NCBI GenBank assembly: GCA_030180135.1
Contig: CM058236.1
Span: 7,337,357-7,401,356, forward strand
DNA from: Orychophragmus violaceus
Lineage: Eukaryota > Streptophyta > Magnoliopsida > Brassicales > Brassicaceae
Direction of reading: 5' to 3'
Length of the DNA: 64,000 nt
The stretch's first letter is position 1. Every line of letters starts with the position of its first letter. Made by a program: the position numbers and the translations under genes. Of the stretch, positions 41,813 through 52,375 are shown piece after piece. The notes beneath the pieces were generated by a model. It ran no database searches. It was not told the DNA's origin and worked only from the letters and a program-made list of their open reading frames with translations.

Positions 41813-42641
41813 TGTTGGTTTCCTTCCTATTGGAGGAAATAAATAATATATATTTTATATTGTATATTATGTTGATTGGCTGTGAGTGTTAAGAGAGTTG
41901 TCGGCAGACAAAAGGAAAAAGCAACAGAAAATAAAAGAGAGAGAAGAAAAGAAGGGGAGAAGAGAGAAGAAAAACAGAGTTAGCCGGATTCAGAAATCGT
42001 GACGATCGGACCTCCAAACGTGTCCTGATCTTTCTGAAATTTGTAGGGAAGCTTCATGACTCAGAGATCTTCAGATTCAACGGTGGGTTTTGTATTTCAA
42101 CGGTTGGTTTGTTGTGAATCGGAGTTTTAGTGAAGCGGTTCTGTTTTGAAGCGAGCTGAGACCAGTGTTCAGTGTTTGAGAAATTCAACGGTGAGATCTT
42201 CTCTTCTTGAGCTGAAATTTTGCAGAGGTGTTCTTGACTTGTTTATCTAGGATTTGTACGGTGGAGATTGGATTTAGTGACCGGAATCCTAGTGAACGTG
42301 AGGTCGTTTGAGGCTGCATATTTCTGAGCTTTGTATAGCTCTCTTGTTGATTCTTTGTTGTGTTGGAGATTGCTCTTGTTGAGCCTTACTCTCTGGTGTT
42401 GTTCTTTGGAACAGAGAGGACGTGGTTGTACTCACTCTATTTGATATAGTGGATTTGGAGTGGACTACGGTCCCGTGGTTTTTCCTTCTCACATCGAGGA
42501 GGTTTTCCACGTAAAAATTGTGGTGTCGTCTCATTTCGTTTCTGTTGTTTCTGCCTTATTAGATATTTTTCTCACAGACTCACACAAGTGCGGGAAACCA
42601 TATTCCGCTGCGCCGCTGTCGCGTTCCGTGTTTCCCCAACA
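41813..42641 (+). repeat. 3' LTR of copia 3
   Basis: 829 bp, same length as the 5' copy, five substitutions by eye, followed by TCATG. A frame at 42460-42852 runs across the LTR edge into flank and is not a real fusion gene. Confidence 0.94.
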
Positions 42642-42646
42642 TCATG

Positions 42647-43104
42647 ATCTGGTTTTCATTTTTCCATTAATTTGCAGCATGGATCTTCAATCTCAGCACA
42701 CAATAGCATTTCTCGATGCTCATAATGAGTATATAGAGATGAATATGGAGGACACTCAGATTGAGCCGAGAGAGACAGAAGTGGAAACACCAGAACATAG
42801 TTTGTTTGAAACACTTGACAACGATCTTTCATTCTCTATCAACAACGCCTGAAAACACTATTGTTTCATAAATACTGAGCCATTAGACCAGTGATGATGT
42901 GCTTAGCATTTGATAAAATCTATGAGGTACATCATTATACATATGTTAAGCTCGATCTAGCTAGCTACTATGTGTAGAGAGTGTAACGTCTAATCACCAT
43001 GATCGCATAATCTGTAACTTCTTTCTCAAGTTTGTTTGTTTGATTTTGAGTTTGACTTTATTTTAGTTATTATTATGTATGAGAATTGTATTTAATTTAT
43101 AAAA
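42647..43104 (+). other. Flank between copia 3 and the Helitron
   Basis: It contains an acceptor-like TTAATTTGCAG ending at 42677, the short frame at 42679-42852, and then AT-rich sequence that looks like a 3' UTR or intergenic DNA. Confidence 0.4.
42679..42852 (+). CDS. Possible terminal exon of an unknown host gene, 57 aa
   Basis: A frame starts at ATG 42679, two bases after a polypyrimidine-AG acceptor (TTTTTCCATTAATTTGCAG), and ends TGA 42852. The product is acidic (NMEDTQIEPRETEVETPE) with no domain I recognise. Copia 3 inserted just upstream, inside what would be the intron. No upstream exon can be identified in 36369-36924. It could be a real last exon, a gene fragment, or chance. Confidence 0.3.
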   Translation: MDLQSQHTIAFLDAHNEYIEMNMEDTQIEPRETEVETPEHSLFETLDNDLSFSINNA

Positions 43105-43515
43105 CTAGTAACTCAACCCCCGCGCACGCACGGGGGTGGTTTTTATTGTTTTAAATGTCAACATTTTTTGTACATATTTTTGTATTTTCAATAGACTTAA
43201 GAATTCGAGGTAAAACCATAGTGAGGAAAAACCATTTGTTGTGAATGAAGTTGCGAACTCTATTAAAAATTTGGATCTTATCACTTCATCAAGCTACTAA
43301 ACTTAGTTAGAAACCATACTTTCAGTTTCCTTCACGAACTCATAGCGGTCTAATCTTTATCAGATTTGAAGATTTCTCTCGGTTTTCTATGCTCGGTAGC
43401 TTCTTTATGTCTCTTGTCTAAATATGTGTTGTGGTAAAGTACTGAAGCGAATGCTTGTGCCAAGAACAAACATGACGACCAACGATCAAGCAAGCAACAT
43501 CAAGAATAAGGATAA

Positions 43516-43552
<37 letters not shown>

Positions 43553-45916
43553 GATGTTGATCATACCCTTCTGAAGTCACCGAACGCATGTTTTCATCAT
43601 TTGGCAATGTTCATAATGTTGGCAAGCGTAAATGGGTGAATAGCCTTGTAAGAGTAGCCTCCTGGCGTTAAATGCAAAACAGTAACAACATTAGCAATTA
43701 TTTGTTATGAGTTGCTAAATTTTGATATCATAAGACTGCTATCGTTAACCCTTCAACTATGAACATGCATTTCAATGTAAATATGAAACAGTAGATATGG
43801 AGTAATAGCTAACGAAAAAAAAAAAAAAATTATGTTCACAAAGGTGCCATAGTTATTAACCGTTTCTACTTTGATCATTTCGCGGGGAGTCTCTCTTGAC
43901 CCTCCTCACTGGACTTGTCCCATGCATTGCGGTTCGTCTCAATCCCCTGTATAAGCTGATGTAAAACGGCATTGGCTATTTTTTAATATACAAATAACAA
44001 ATGTTTTCCTTTTGTTCTAAATTAACATTCAATGTTTACAAATCTTTTTGTTAGTACTCAATGTTCTTATTCCCGTATCCGTATGTAAATAAACCCTATT
44101 TTTTCTAGTGTCATATTTCACATTATTTAAATCATACATCTCTGCCGTCTAAGGTTTCTGCATCTACCTTGGTGTTTGCGGAAGCTAACTTATCTCTATA
44201 CATTTTTATGATTAGTTAGTGTTGTTTTAAAGGGAGGATATAAAGTTTTAAACCAAAGTTTTACACAAACGCCTGCTCTTGTTTCATTGTCTCTAAAAAA
44301 AATAGACGTTTTCGGTTTGGGCTAAGGCAAATTGATTATTAATCTTTCGTTGCACCTTTTTTTATCTCTTTTGTTTAACTTGCGTTTTCAACAGAAATTT
44401 TGACCCAAAAAAAAAACGTTTTCAACAGAAATTTTGGACTGAGAATCAAAGTAAACTGACATTTTCCTCTTGTATCACAGGTGGTGGTGTGGTTATGTGA
44501 TTTCTCCCATAGACAACGGAAAACAGTCAGTTGTGAAGCACATGCTCGCTGTTGATTGGAAGTCCTGGAGATCTTATGTGAAACCATCTATAGCTAGATC
44601 TTATGCAAGGTTTCTTCCTCTTAACTCTTATGGCTCAGGTTTTGTCCTAGTTTTGCGTCTCCTAGGGTGTCATCGTTTTTGCTGAGGAATTTGTTGGCCT
44701 GGGATGCAGCTTGACGTCCTTCTCAGATGGCCCATACACAAAATACTGGCCTCTCCGACAATCACCTGCTGCAAATACACATTCAGTGGTCTTGAAAACC
44801 GGCCAAACTCCGCCTTATAATTAGACCTGTTGTCGCACTTGAATCCTAGCTTCTAGGCAAGTGGCTGTAGCATAAAGAGCAAGCCAATGGTTTAAACTTT
44901 AAATCATTAGAGCCCACAGTGTCGCAGTAGAAGAGGGTTCACAACAGAAAACTTACGGGTTAAGGTCCAAGGAATTACATGGCCAAGAAACACGATCCAC
45001 TTCAAGTATTTCCTCGGACCCTTCGCTCTCCTTGAATTGGAACCATCCCGTTTCATCATTCTCCCCAATCACGCACACAATTTGAAGCCCTTTCATGTTT
45101 CCTTTGTCATATCCTATGAACCATTTGGTCAAGACCTCGATGTATGTAGTCAACACGGAATACACGTGGCCATTGTATTCACAATATTACAGGGAAGCCC
45201 ATTACGTGATCAATAATTTCTTTAATCTATGGATTAAAAAATCTGATTGTGTGTAGGATAACTGAAACAAACCTGTGGCCAAGGGTTTCCAGGAGCTCTC
45301 GTTGGAGGTGGCTGAGGAAGTAGCTCAAGGCTTACAATGAAGATTGCCCTAGTTGCAAATCGGCGAATGTGGCATAATCAGCGGAGGCTGAGATGGCGAC
45401 AACATCGACGGCATGATTTTTTTTGGAGACGAGTAAGCTGGAGAAATAATACAATAAGTGGATTTGAATTAGAATGAAGAACGCAGAGGAGATGATTACC
45501 TGGTTGTTACTGGTGGGTATATATAGGAAAAACATTCTGAAGATGAATTGAGGATGCGATGAGGCTCTTGGCGTTTCGTCATTAATGGCACTTTTTTTAG
45601 GGGATTAAATTGTAGTTATGGAGAACGTGGTTAGTATGAAAGAAATCTCTGGAAACAGATGATGCTTGGCCTTCCAGATCGACGGGGTTCGTGAAGGAGA
45701 CGTCTAGGTTAGAGATAAGCATGTGGGTTAAGGTATTGGGCCTACGTAATTGAGTTATAAATGGGTGAGGCTTATTTGGTATGGAAAATGTATTTAGTCG
45801 TTGGGGCTAGCTTTGAATTAGTTGTTTACGTCAACGGTAGTGCCACGTAGATTTTTATTGTTTGCTGATGTGGAGCTCTATATGGAGAGTAAAAAAGTCT
45901 ATCATTATATATATGA
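43105..45916 (-). mobile_element. Non-autonomous Helitron
   Basis: Read on the minus strand, the 3' end is ...TTGAGTTACTAG followed by host T, with a GC-rich hairpin (43117-43136, CCCCCG...CGGGGG) 12 bases before the end: the standard Helitron terminus. The proposed 5' end is TC at 45916, preceded by A, reading TCATATATATAATGATAG and then a segment with CCACATCAGC and ACGTGGCA typical of Brassicaceae Helitrons. No Rep/helicase frame is present. An (AT)n microsatellite lies at about 43519-43548. The 3' end is firm; the 5' end is tentative. Confidence 0.75.
45332..45535 (-). pseudogene. Fragment resembling the start of an RPA1-like (OB-fold) protein
   Basis: The 67-codon frame ends with ATFADLQLG, which resembles the opening of the many RPA1-like proteins of Brassicaceae, often captured by or amplified with Helitrons. 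It stops straight afterwards. The N-terminal part is hydrophobic and unlike that family. A second short minus frame (44953-45165) nearby may belong to the same captured gene but I do not recognise it. Confidence 0.25.
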
Positions 45917-46059
45917 TATATCAAAATCCTATCTACAGTTATAGAACGACTTACACTTACTTAAAAGTATAATTTGTAACTTATAATTTGTATAATTTGT
46001 AGCAATTAAAAATTACATGTTAACAAAATCTGTAGCAATTAAAAGATTAAAAAAATATT

Positions 46060-46181
46060 GTACACAACTTAAATGGGTTTAAATGGGTCAATATAATCTA
46101 AAAGGGTTTAAATGGGGTACCATGTTAGACCTTAAAAAAATAAATGGGTCTTAAAGGGTATGGATCTAAATGGGTATGGGT
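46060..46181. repeat. Left part of an AAATGGGT-repeat element split by a MITE
   Basis: Short repeats of the form (T)AAATGGGT/AAAGGGT run up to the MITE, and similar sequence (AAATGGGATGGGTCTAAATGGGG) resumes at 46685-46730, ending ...ACCCATATTAACATCCCTA. This looks like an outer hAT-type MITE carrying the inner one. The outer left end is not defined. Confidence 0.4.
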
Positions 46182-46677
46182 AGCCCTGAGACTTTTAACC
46201 GAACCGAATTTTCCGAACCGAAAAATTTTGGTTCGGTTCGGTTCGGTTAATTAAGTTCGGTTAGTTCGGTGGCTTTGAAAAATATTTTCGGTTTTTCAGT
46301 TCGGTTCGGTTCGGTTCGGTTCGACGAACCGAACGGTTAACAGAAGTTTTTTATATAAACCAAAATAAACCGATTTTAACCAAAATAATTAATTTTTTTG
46401 TACCGAACCGATCCGAACCGAACCGAAATAACCGAATATACCCAAAATTAACTGAAATAACCGAAATTATCTGAACCGAACCGACCCGAATAACCGAATA
46501 CACCCAAAATTAACTGAAGTAACCGAAATTATCTCGGTTTATTTCGGTAAAAAAACTAATAACCGAAAACCCGAAAACCGAATCATCCGAAATTTTTTTC
46601 CGCTTAGTATGGTAAAAATTTTCAAAACCGAAAAATCGAGAAACCGAACCGAAACCGAACCGAAGTCCCATGCCTAG
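46182..46677. mobile_element. MITE rich in GGTTCGGTTCGG inverted repeats (hAT-like)
   Basis: About 496 bp of CCGAACCGAA and TTCGGTTCGG blocks in opposite orientations, able to fold on itself. The ends share an imperfect inverted repeat (AGCCCTGAGACTT against AGGCATGGGACTT). Flanking 8-mers GTATGGGT (46174-46181) and GTTTGGGT (46678-46685) match at 7 of 8, suggesting an aged 8-bp duplication as for hAT. No coding capacity. Confidence 0.55.
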
Positions 46678-46685
46678 GTTTGGGT

Positions 46686-47047
46686 TTAAATGGGATGGGT
46701 CTAAATGGGGTGGGTTTACCCATATTAACATCCCTATATGAAGTCTACAATGAAAAGAGGAAAAAGAAATTTAATCATGTGTTGATGATTGAGGGTTTCT
46801 TTTGTATCAAAAGGGTTAGTGACAAAGCTATTCCAGAAGAGGAGAAGATCCATGTAGTTTTGAATCAGAAGGAAAAAAAAAAGGGTTCGGTTCATTGTGA
46901 CTTGTGACTAAGAACTCAGTTGAATAGCAAAGATTCTGTCATATTGCATTGACTTAGCTGTGGTTTATTTTTTGGAAAATTATGAACTGGAACCACATCT
47001 ATCAACAAGGAAAACTCTCATTTGGATAAGAGTTATAGGTTGTTGAT
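46686..47047. other. Unassigned sequence before the solo LTR
   Basis: It holds the right half of the AAATGGGT element and then about 300 bp without a recognisable gene; a 75-codon plus frame (46680-46907) starts inside repeat DNA. Confidence 0.35.
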
Positions 47048-47372
47048 TGATATAGGAAATTGGTATTATGGTGTTGGGGTTTAATTGGTTTTAATAATTA
47101 ACGGTTTAGTTAACGGTTTATCTTTACGTTTTGGGTGTTGGCGTTTCATTTGGGTTTTGTGTTATAAAAGAGATTGTAATCTCTTGTGTTAAGTAATCAA
47201 TAAGAAAAATCAAGTTATGTTCTTCTTCTATTTCTAAATTCTCTGTTTTGATCATTGCTCATCTTTGTTTAAGAATCTATTCTACTTTAGGATTCTTTGC
47301 AATTTGGGGACAGAACTTGTGTTTTACGAACATCGGTTCTTCGATCTACTCATCGCACGTTTTTCCTTATCA
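47048..47372 (+). repeat. Solo LTR of a Reina-like element
   Basis: TGATATAGGAAATTGG...CCTTATCA, 325 bp, flanked by perfect TTGAT at 47043-47047 and 47373-47377. It contains a TATAAAAG box near 47163 and the GTGTTTTACGAACA segment shared with the LTR at 36029-36368. The sequence differs enough to be another family of the same lineage. A lone LTR with target duplication is the expected product of LTR-LTR recombination. Confidence 0.8.
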
Positions 47373-47377
47373 TTGAT

Positions 47378-48530
47378 CAAAGGCAAAGATAATGAGGTTT
47401 CTAGGTAAGATTCAATGATGTTGATCTCTGTCAGGAAAGGAGCTTGATGGATATGTTTGGTTATTCCACGCAATATATTGACATGTTACATCAAGATACT
47501 AAACCATGTAAGGCCAAAACAGCAAATTTGCTATCAATTCCATCTCGTGGTGATTTGTCTGTGTAAAAGAGAGAGAAAATTCAGCAGTGTACGGAGCTGT
47601 ACGACTCAGGAAAAAGGATTGAAGTGAATTCAACAAATTGAGATCATATGTAGTTAATGGTGTTAGAGAGCTTCAATGTTGCAAAAGGCAAGGAAGTCAA
47701 GAGCAGTTGAGAGTACATACGAGGAGGAGCATCTTTGTCTCAATCTGAGTTGCAATGTTTAAGAATTCAGGAAGAAGTTTACGTTGCTGCTAGAAGGTTG
47801 CAAGGGATATATTTTGCTAATAGAAATCAGAGATTGGTGGGCTTAGAGAAAGGAGAACTGAACTGAGACAAGATGTTGAAGCTTTTTGAAAATTGAACGA
47901 TCCAAACGCATCAGTCTTGAAGCCAGAAAAGGGTGATTTCAGATCAGAGAATTGGGAAAAAAGAAGATAACTGGTATAGGTTGAAGTGATATTCACTGAT
48001 TGAAGTATCGCTGCATCCATTGATATCACAAGACTACATGACGTGGTCAAACATGCTTATTAAGAGTCTGATGCAGATGGTTCTCTAGGATGGTTACAAA
48101 TCAATTGTCGAAATCGAGGTCTTTGGATGAGGTTTCTACAAAAGAACTACAAAAATAGATACATCCAAAAATAGAATCAGTTGAGGCTTTGAAGAATTCA
48201 GAAACCGAGGAGTCTGAAGTTCTGGAATTATGTGAATACGTTCAAGATCAAGTCTTAAATGGATGGATTCTTGCCTCAGAACTTTACAGCTTAAAGTGTT
48301 CAGCAAACAAGACAGAAGATTCATCGGGTTGCCGAAAGATGTTTGACAAGAGTTGCATTGAATCAGATTTCACATCATTGACACATATGGTTTTGATGCT
48401 TCGTCGTCATGAAAAAAACTAAGAGTGTAAAGCATAAGATAATGTTGGGTTGTATTTTAGAATCTTGATGATGAAAGCTATCACTGTACAATGTCCACAA
48501 TTGTATCGGGTGTTTTGAACGGAGGTGAAT
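47378..48530. other. Unassigned sequence, possible decayed gene
   Basis: About 1.15 kb with short interrupted frames on both strands (for example 48189-48422 plus, 77 codons, acidic N-terminus, ...YVQDQVLNGWILASELY...). The codon-like composition hints at an old coding region, but I do not recognise it. Its last bases precede the Tekay LTR. Confidence 0.35.
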
Positions 48531-49802
48531 TGTCACATCCCACTCTCACTCTCACCCTCTTTAAAAAAAAAAGTGGACCAATTTGTTGACAAATTGGTAA
48601 GTGGAAATCAAAGGGGAAAACACAATGATGAAGTGTTAATCATGGTGAGAATACAATCATTAATCCACCTTCTCCACCTTATAATTTCGTCCTCCACTCT
48701 TCAAGATTCATCCAACATTTTTTTTCTGATCAAAACAGTTTCTTGAGCTCACCAAAAGACAGTTTCGAGTTGCCAACTTTGAGGCCGTATAACCAGAGAC
48801 TCAGGCAGAACCAGATCGCGATCTTTATACCTCTGGAAAGATCTCTTTCTCTAGTTTCCGTAACTTCTTTCCGATCGTAATTCCGAGGTATATTCTGCTC
48901 GCAATCCCTCTTTGAATATTGAGCAAAATCAGTATTTTTGAAACCGAAAATCTAAACCCAGAATTGTTAGCCTGACTTCAGAGTGGATTTTAAGGCTAAT
49001 TATAAGGAATCAGAAGACGTACCTTATACCACTGGAAAGCCCTGGATCTTAGATTTCTATAACAGCCGAGTTTGAGCTGATAGGAGGTATGTGCGGAAAG
49101 TTATAGTCGTTTTCGTGATAACGGTCGAATATGGTCGGAATTCTGATACATCATCTTTAACTGCAGATTGACGACTGCTCCGAACGATCCAGATTACGAT
49201 TATAAAGATCTATCTCTCATCTTTCCATAGACACCGGTCTTGCGTCGTTAGGAGGTATGGTTCGCGAGTTATGAGCGTTTGAATAAGAGTGGTCAAAACT
49301 GTCAAAAACAGTTCTTGCAGAAACTCTAATTCCAGTGTCGGGTTGAGACTTTGTAGGACTGATTCCGATCGCTTCTGAAGGTGTTAGGAGACGATCTATA
49401 TATGTCTGGATAGATCTCACTGCAAGGAATCCACAGCAATTTGCGGATTATCATTCGGAGGTATGATGCTCCCGAAATTGTACCTACAAGTTGAGAAAAT
49501 ATCATTTATTTCAAAACGCCCGAAACGCTCTTTTCTTGAAACGCAGATTTCAAACGCGATTCTTAAACCGCCAAACGCCAGTAGCTTAAGCCTCAACCTC
49601 AGAATACTAAAAAATAGTGTTTCAACCGCAACCGCTCGAAACGCTATTTCCCAACCGCTTCAACCGCTATTTTTCCGCCGACCCGTAAACGCTAAGGTGC
49701 GGGTGGTGTCTAAGTAATTCGATACTAGTTTATCAATAGGTGATTATGCATGTTAAGTCTTGAAATAGGAATTGTTTGATTATGTGTTTTATGCTAAGTA
49801 GA

Positions 49803-49953
49803 AAGTATGGTAAAAGTAAATGATGGTAAAGTATGGTAAAAGTAAATGATAATAAACTATGGTAAAAGTGAATGATGGTAAAGTATGGTAAAAGTGAATG
49901 ATGGTAAAGTATGGTAAAAGTTAATGATGGTAAAGGATGATAAAAGTTAATGA
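49803..49953. repeat. Tandem array with AGTATGGTAAAAGT units of about 27 bp
   Basis: Roughly five to six head-to-tail copies of ATGGTAAAAGTRAATGATGGTAA within the Tekay LTR, A/G-rich on the plus strand, with decay toward the right end. Confidence 0.8.
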
Positions 49954-49955
49954 TA

Positions 49956-50150
49956 GTTCTGCGGACGATCGCGTACGTTAGCCCGTTGCAGAACTTTGTT
50001 TGTTGGATTACGGACGATCGCGTATGTAAGCCCGTTGTAGTCCATGCCGTGATGTTAGCTCTGCGGACGATCGCATCCGTTAGCCCGTTGCAGAGCTTGT
50101 TTTATTGGACTGCGGACGATCGCGTACGTAAGCCCGTTGCAGTCCAATAG
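49956..50150. repeat. Four CGGACGATCGCGTACG units, period 49-53 bp
   Basis: Units begin at 49962, 50011, 50064 and 50113 (spacings 49, 53, 49). Each is GCGGACGATCGCRTACGTWAGCC-like followed by CGTTGCAG. Each has a CGATCG core but a different flank and spacing from the paired palindromes in the non-autonomous elements. Confidence 0.8.
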
Positions 50151-50822
50151 GGCCGAAAATGGGCCGATGACGGGGAGGTTCCATACCCAAAACGCGTGAA
50201 AGGGGTTGGTTCCGCCGTCAGTAAAGAATATGAAAAATAAAGTAAAAAAATAAAGAAGTAAAAAGTTAAGTAAAGAAGTGAAATGTTAAGTTAATAATGT
50301 GAAATGTGTAAGTATTAATAAGTGATTATGTGGTGAAATGTGTAAGTATTAATAAGTGATTATATGGTGATATATGTAAAGTACGAATAAGTGATTGTGT
50401 TGTGATATGTTAAGTATAATTAATTGAGTGAAATATGACTTATTTCTTTGTTTAATATGTATAAGTGCTTATTGTCTTTCGAGTATTAGGGTTCCTTAGA
50501 TATCATCAACACTGGGTAACTTGTTACTCAGCCCCTCCTACTTCACCCCTTTCAGGTGTCAGAGAAATTGCAGAGTAGCGGCTCGAGGTGGTATTTGCTC
50601 GGATGCTCGTTTTATCGGGATTGTGTGTTATGTTTTCAAAAGACTATTTATATATTTAAAACATCGGTGTGTATTTGAAAGACTGGATTTAAACGAAATA
50701 TGTTTTATTAAATGATTTGAGACTTATTTAAATAATTCATTATTTACGTTAATTATAAAATAATTGTAAAGTTCTAGTTGACTTGCCGTCTCCGCCAAGT
50801 AAGCGGGACGGGCGTCACAAAG

Positions 50823-50834
50823 TGGTATCAGAGC
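50823..50834 (+). other. Primer binding site of the Tekay element
   Basis: TGGTATCAGAGC (initiator-Met type) three bases after the LTR end. Confidence 0.85.
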
Positions 50835-51045
50835 GTTGGTTAATGGCCACTCCGATTCTAACACGGAGGGTCACCTTAAAAAAAAAAGAAGAAATATATA
50901 TGTATTTAAAGTATTTTCAATTTTTGGGAAAGTGTTTTTTTTTTATAAAAGTAAAAGAGCACCGGCAGTACCACACTTGAGTAAGTAAGTTTGTGAAGTT
51001 GTATTTCTTTAAAGGATCTCCTAATCTTTAAGTTATCCTCACAGA

Positions 51046-52284
51046 ATGGCTCGTGGAGGAGCACGTAGGGGAAGAGGACGTGGACTTCAAGGTCCAAATG
51101 ATGATGAGAGTGTTGAGCATACATCAAGCACGAAGCAAAGCACCCATAATGGGGATCAGATGCCAGTTCAGGGAGTGGACCCTGCAGTGCTGAGGTCTGT
51201 AGTGATGGATTCACTCCGAGAGATGTTTGGACATGGACAGTTTCCGATTCCAAAAGTTGGTCATGCACCAGGGATAGCTGCAGCTCAAGCCGCTGCACCA
51301 CTACCTCCGCCACCTCCGCCGCCCCCTCATGGTGTCCCAGCGATGCGCATGCCCGCTCATGATCTGAGACAAGACTATTGGAAGATTCTCAAGATGATGA
51401 GAGATTTCGGAACTGTATCTTTCCATGGCGGCTCGGACCCGATAGCAGCTGACAATTGGAGGAAGCAGTTGGAAAGAAACTTTGGATCAGTACGTTGTCC
51501 GCTTGAGTACCGAGTGACTATAGCATCAAGTTTTTATTGGATGAGGCCCAGATTTGATGGGAAGGAATAGAGAGAGAAGCACCTCCAGGCTACACGATTC
51601 CATGGGACACTTTCCGTGAGGAGTTTACGAAGAAGTACTTCCCCCAAGAGACCATAAATGAGCTGAAGATGGAATTTCTGACCCTTAGCCAAGGGAATAA
51701 GACGGTTAGGGAGTATGAGCGGGAGTTCAGTAGACTCAGAAGGTTTGCTGTTGGTGACACAGATGAACAATCACTAATTCAGAAATTTATGATGGGATTG
51801 AGATTGGACATCCGCAAGATTTGTCAGATTCGCGATTATGGAAACCTCATCGAGTTGGTAGAGAGAGCTTCTTTGACAGAGAAAAAAAATGAAGCTGAGA
51901 ACAAGGTGGTCAAGAATGCTCCCCAGAGGATCACCAAACCACAAGAACCCCCAAGGCAGCATCAATATGGTAATCACAGTGGTCTATCGGCAAAGATGTG
52001 TGGTATGTGTGGAAAGAGTCACAGTGGACTATGCTTGCATAAATCAGGTGTGTGCTACAAATGTGGACGTTTTGGTCACTATCAACGTGATTGTAATGTT
52101 TTCGCGGGAACATGCAATATTTGTGGAAAGTATGGACATCGTGCAAAAGATTGCCGAGTGAGGATAAGAGGACCAGAACCAGCTAACCAAGCTAGAGAGC
52201 AGTTGCCGCCGCCTCCAAAGAGGCCAACTATTGCGCTTCGTGTTTATGTTGCTGGAGATCACGAGGGTGCAGAGCCGATTGCTG
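51046..52284 (+). pseudogene. Tekay gag with a frameshift
   Basis: ATG 51046 opens a basic N-terminus (RGGARRGRGRG) and a Pro-rich stretch. The frame must shift by one base near 51525-51535 to continue into the Retrotrans_gag core (FPQETINELKMEFLTLSQG...YEREFSRLRRFA, about 51645-51760), where a TGA also interrupts near 51558. Two CCHC knuckles follow, CYKCGRFGHYQRDC (52052-52093) and CNICGKYGHRAKDC (52112-52153). The frame ends just after 52284 unless spliced to pol. The protein would form the particle; this copy is probably inactive. Confidence 0.8.
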
Positions 52285-52375
52285 GTAAGTAGTTAAAAAT
52301 TTAGTACTTCTTAAAATTTTCTTGCGAGAGTCTTGAAGTAAATTAGTGTTTGTGAGTCCAAGTTGCTTAGCATAG
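52285..52375 (+). other. Predicted 91-bp intron between Tekay gag and pol
   Basis: GTAAGT donor at 52285-52290 and AG acceptor at 52374-52375, AT-rich between. Without splicing gag ends in a stop and pol lies in another frame with no ATG near its start; removing 91 bp brings gag (frame of 51669) and pol (frame of 52376) into register exactly. Inference only. Confidence 0.45.

Larger units (their letters stand above)
36930..42641 (+). mobile_element. Complete, apparently autonomous Ty1/copia element 3 (Tork/Tnt1-like)
   Basis: LTRs 36930-37758 and 41813-42641 (829 bp each) are flanked by TCATG at 36925-36929 and 42642-42646. An initiator-Met primer site, one uninterrupted polyprotein and a purine tract complete the structure. 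The LTRs differ at five positions by eye (about 0.6 percent). No palindrome pairs are present, only a single CGATCG near the start of each LTR. This is the only element here that retains everything needed for its own transposition. Confidence 0.96.
48531..50819 (+). repeat. 5' LTR of the Tekay element
   Basis: TGTCACATCC...GGCGTCACA, 2289 bp. It contains AACCGCT/AAACGC micro-repeats (49515-49690), a 26-27-bp tandem array (about 49803-49953) and four CGGACGATCGCG units (49961-50150). Confidence 0.88.

Noticed and set aside
42460..42852. 130-codon frame spanning the copia 3 LTR edge as a fusion gene
   Set aside because: It starts in LTR DNA that also exists at 37577 without this continuation; only the part after 42679 could be an exon.
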